Assembly (NCBI GenBank): GCA_963696075.1
Contig: CAVOJD010000037.1
Span: 1 to 64,000, forward strand
From: CAJQQK01 sp963696075
GTDB lineage: Bacteria > Pseudomonadota > Alphaproteobacteria > Rhizobiales > Hyphomicrobiaceae
Reading direction: 5' to 3'
Length of the DNA stretch: 64,000 bases
Part shown: piece after piece, positions 63,110 to 64,000 of the stretch
Numbering within the stretch: position 1 is the stretch's first letter
Layout: each line of letters starts with the position of its first letter
Notes under the pieces: model-generated
What the model was told of the DNA's origin: nothing
The model's input: the letters and a program-made list of their open reading frames with translations, nothing else
Database searches by the model: none
Translations under genes and position numbers: made by a program

Positions 63110-64000
63110 TTACACGGTTGCCGGTTGAGCCAGTTCGGCCTTGATGCGTCCGAGTTCCTGCGCAACGTATTCGACCTGTTCGCGCGTGATCTCAGGGAAC
63201 ATCGGCAACGAAAGGATACGCGGTGCGCTGGCCTCAGTGCACTGGAAGCGCTGAGCGGGATCGACCAGGCCAGCAAGCGCCGGCTGCTGGTGCAGCGGAA
63301 CAGGGTAATGGATGCCCGTCCCGATACCGACTTTGCCAAGCTCGCTCTGGAGTTTCTCGCGGTCATCCGTCTCGATTACGTAGAGGTGGAACACATGCGT
63401 CGAACCTGGCCGAACACGCGGCAACTTGACGTCGACATCTGCAAGAGCTGCGCCATACCACTCGGCAGCCTGCCGGCGCTGTTCGTTCCAGCCATCGAGC
63501 CGATCCAGCTTGATCTTCAGGATCGCAGCCTGCATCGAATCCAGCCGGCTGTTCCGGCCGACCATGATGTGCTCGTACTTTTTCTTGCTGCCGTGATCGC
63601 GCAGCAGAAGGACACGGTCCATGATCGACGCATCGTTCGATACCACCGCGCCACCATCACCGTACGCGCCGAGGTTCTTGCCCGGATAGAACGAGAAGCA
63701 CGCGATATCGCCGAACGAGCCGACCCGCTGGCCGTTATACGTCGCACCGTGCGCCTGAGCCGCATCCTCAATGACGAAGAGGCCGCGCCGGCGGGCGATC
63801 TCCATGATCGGCACCATGTCGGCTGGCTGGCCATAAAGGTGCACCGGAATGATCACCTTCGTCCGAGGCGTAATCGCAGCCTCGATCTGTTGCGGATCAA
63901 TCGTGAACGTCTCCGGGTCCATGTCGACAAACACCGGCTTCGCACCCACCCGGGCAATCGGCGCAGCCGTCGCAATGAACGAATTGGCCTGCGTGATGAC
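63110..64000 (-). CDS. DegT/DnrJ/EryC1/StrS aminotransferase (5' end outside window)
   Basis: About 297 residues visible; the frame stays open to the window edge, reading VITQANSFIATAAPI before VGAKPVFVDMDPETFTID. PVHLYGQPADMVPIMEIARR, FVIEDAAQAHGATYNG and CFSFYPGKNLGAYGDGGAVV (with the PLP-binding Lys) define the family. GRNSRLDSMQAAIL and the C-terminal LSLPMFPEITREQVEYV also fit. It transaminates a nucleotide-linked keto sugar, giving an amino sugar for the polysaccharide. Same strand as, and 41 bases upstream of, the acyltransferase gene. Confidence 0.93.
   Translation of the reverse strand, partial: VITQANSFIATAAPIARVGAKPVFVDMDPETFTIDPQQIEAAITPRTKVIIPVHLYGQPADMVPIMEIARRRGLFVIEDAAQAHGATYNGQRVGSFGDIACFSFYPGKNLGAYGDGGAVVSNDASIMDRVLLLRDHGSKKKYEHIMVGRNSRLDSMQAAILKIKLDRLDGWNEQRRQAAEWYGAALADVDVKLPRVRPGSTHVFHLYVIETDDREKLQSELGKVGIGTGIHYPVPLHQQPALAGLVDPAQRFQCTEASAPRILSLPMFPEITREQVEYVAQELGRIKAELAQPATV

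Overview
The window is GC-rich DNA (near 60-65 percent by eye) with tightly packed genes. The gene families point to an alphaproteobacterium, probably of the Hyphomicrobiales/Rhodospirillales kind: many TRAP carboxylate transporters, a tripartite tricarboxylate (TTT) transporter, type 2 isopentenyl-diphosphate isomerase, DUF3422 and DUF6455 proteins, and a UvrB with a long basic N-terminal extension. The assignment is by family content only; there is no rRNA.

Layout. 0-8 kb: tRNA-Ser, then minus-strand units for a TauD-like dioxygenase with a TAXI-type TRAP system and for a DctPQM TRAP system. 8-11 kb: a GrdB-like protein, a four-helix-bundle (S23/IVP-like) gene bracketed by inverted 7-bp repeat arrays, and a CaiB-type CoA-transferase. 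11-14.6 kb: a DUF411 remnant, a formate/nitrite-type channel, an MFS exporter without a normal start codon and a small membrane protein. 14.8-21.3 kb: a DUF3604 PHP-like enzyme divergent from tctC-tctB-tctA, plus a GntR/UTRA regulator. 21.7-22.7 kb: a repeat-rich segment holding a dead GIY-YIG gene. 22.8-25.7 kb: uvrB. 25.8-32.8 kb: two more complete dctPQM operons. 33-35.5 kb: a TAT-exported lipocalin-like protein and an AAA ATPase. 35.9-41.4 kb: a fifth TRAP system with a beta-lactamase-fold hydrolase and a tartrate/isopropylmalate dehydrogenase-like enzyme. 41.4-47.2 kb: HD-domain protein, sugar isomerase/epimerase-like protein, idi2, DUF3422 protein and heme oxygenase. 47.5-64 kb: an exopolysaccharide locus with GH9 glycosidase, OPX export protein, polymerase/ligase, glycosyltransferase, Wzc-like protein, deacetylase, a four-module DH-FkbM-FkbH-ACP protein, a left-handed beta-helix acyltransferase and a DegT aminotransferase cut by the window end.

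How it works together. The first 42 kb is mostly scavenging of organic acids: five TRAP systems and one TTT system, with oxidoreductases and CoA chemistry between them. Each TRAP binding-protein gene is followed by a hairpin before its permease genes, which would let the binding protein be made in excess. The last 16 kb looks like synthesis, export and trimming of a surface polysaccharide carrying an amino sugar, where the polyketide-like protein could build an unusual acyl group for the neighbouring acyltransferase.

Oddities. Five otherwise conserved genes are broken by what looks like a single inserted base. GC skew changes sign near 11 kb. A 333-bp inverted-repeat element supplies the stop codon of the deacetylase gene. 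The heptad-bracketed S23-like gene and the DH-FkbM-FkbH-ACP protein are the best candidates for something undescribed.
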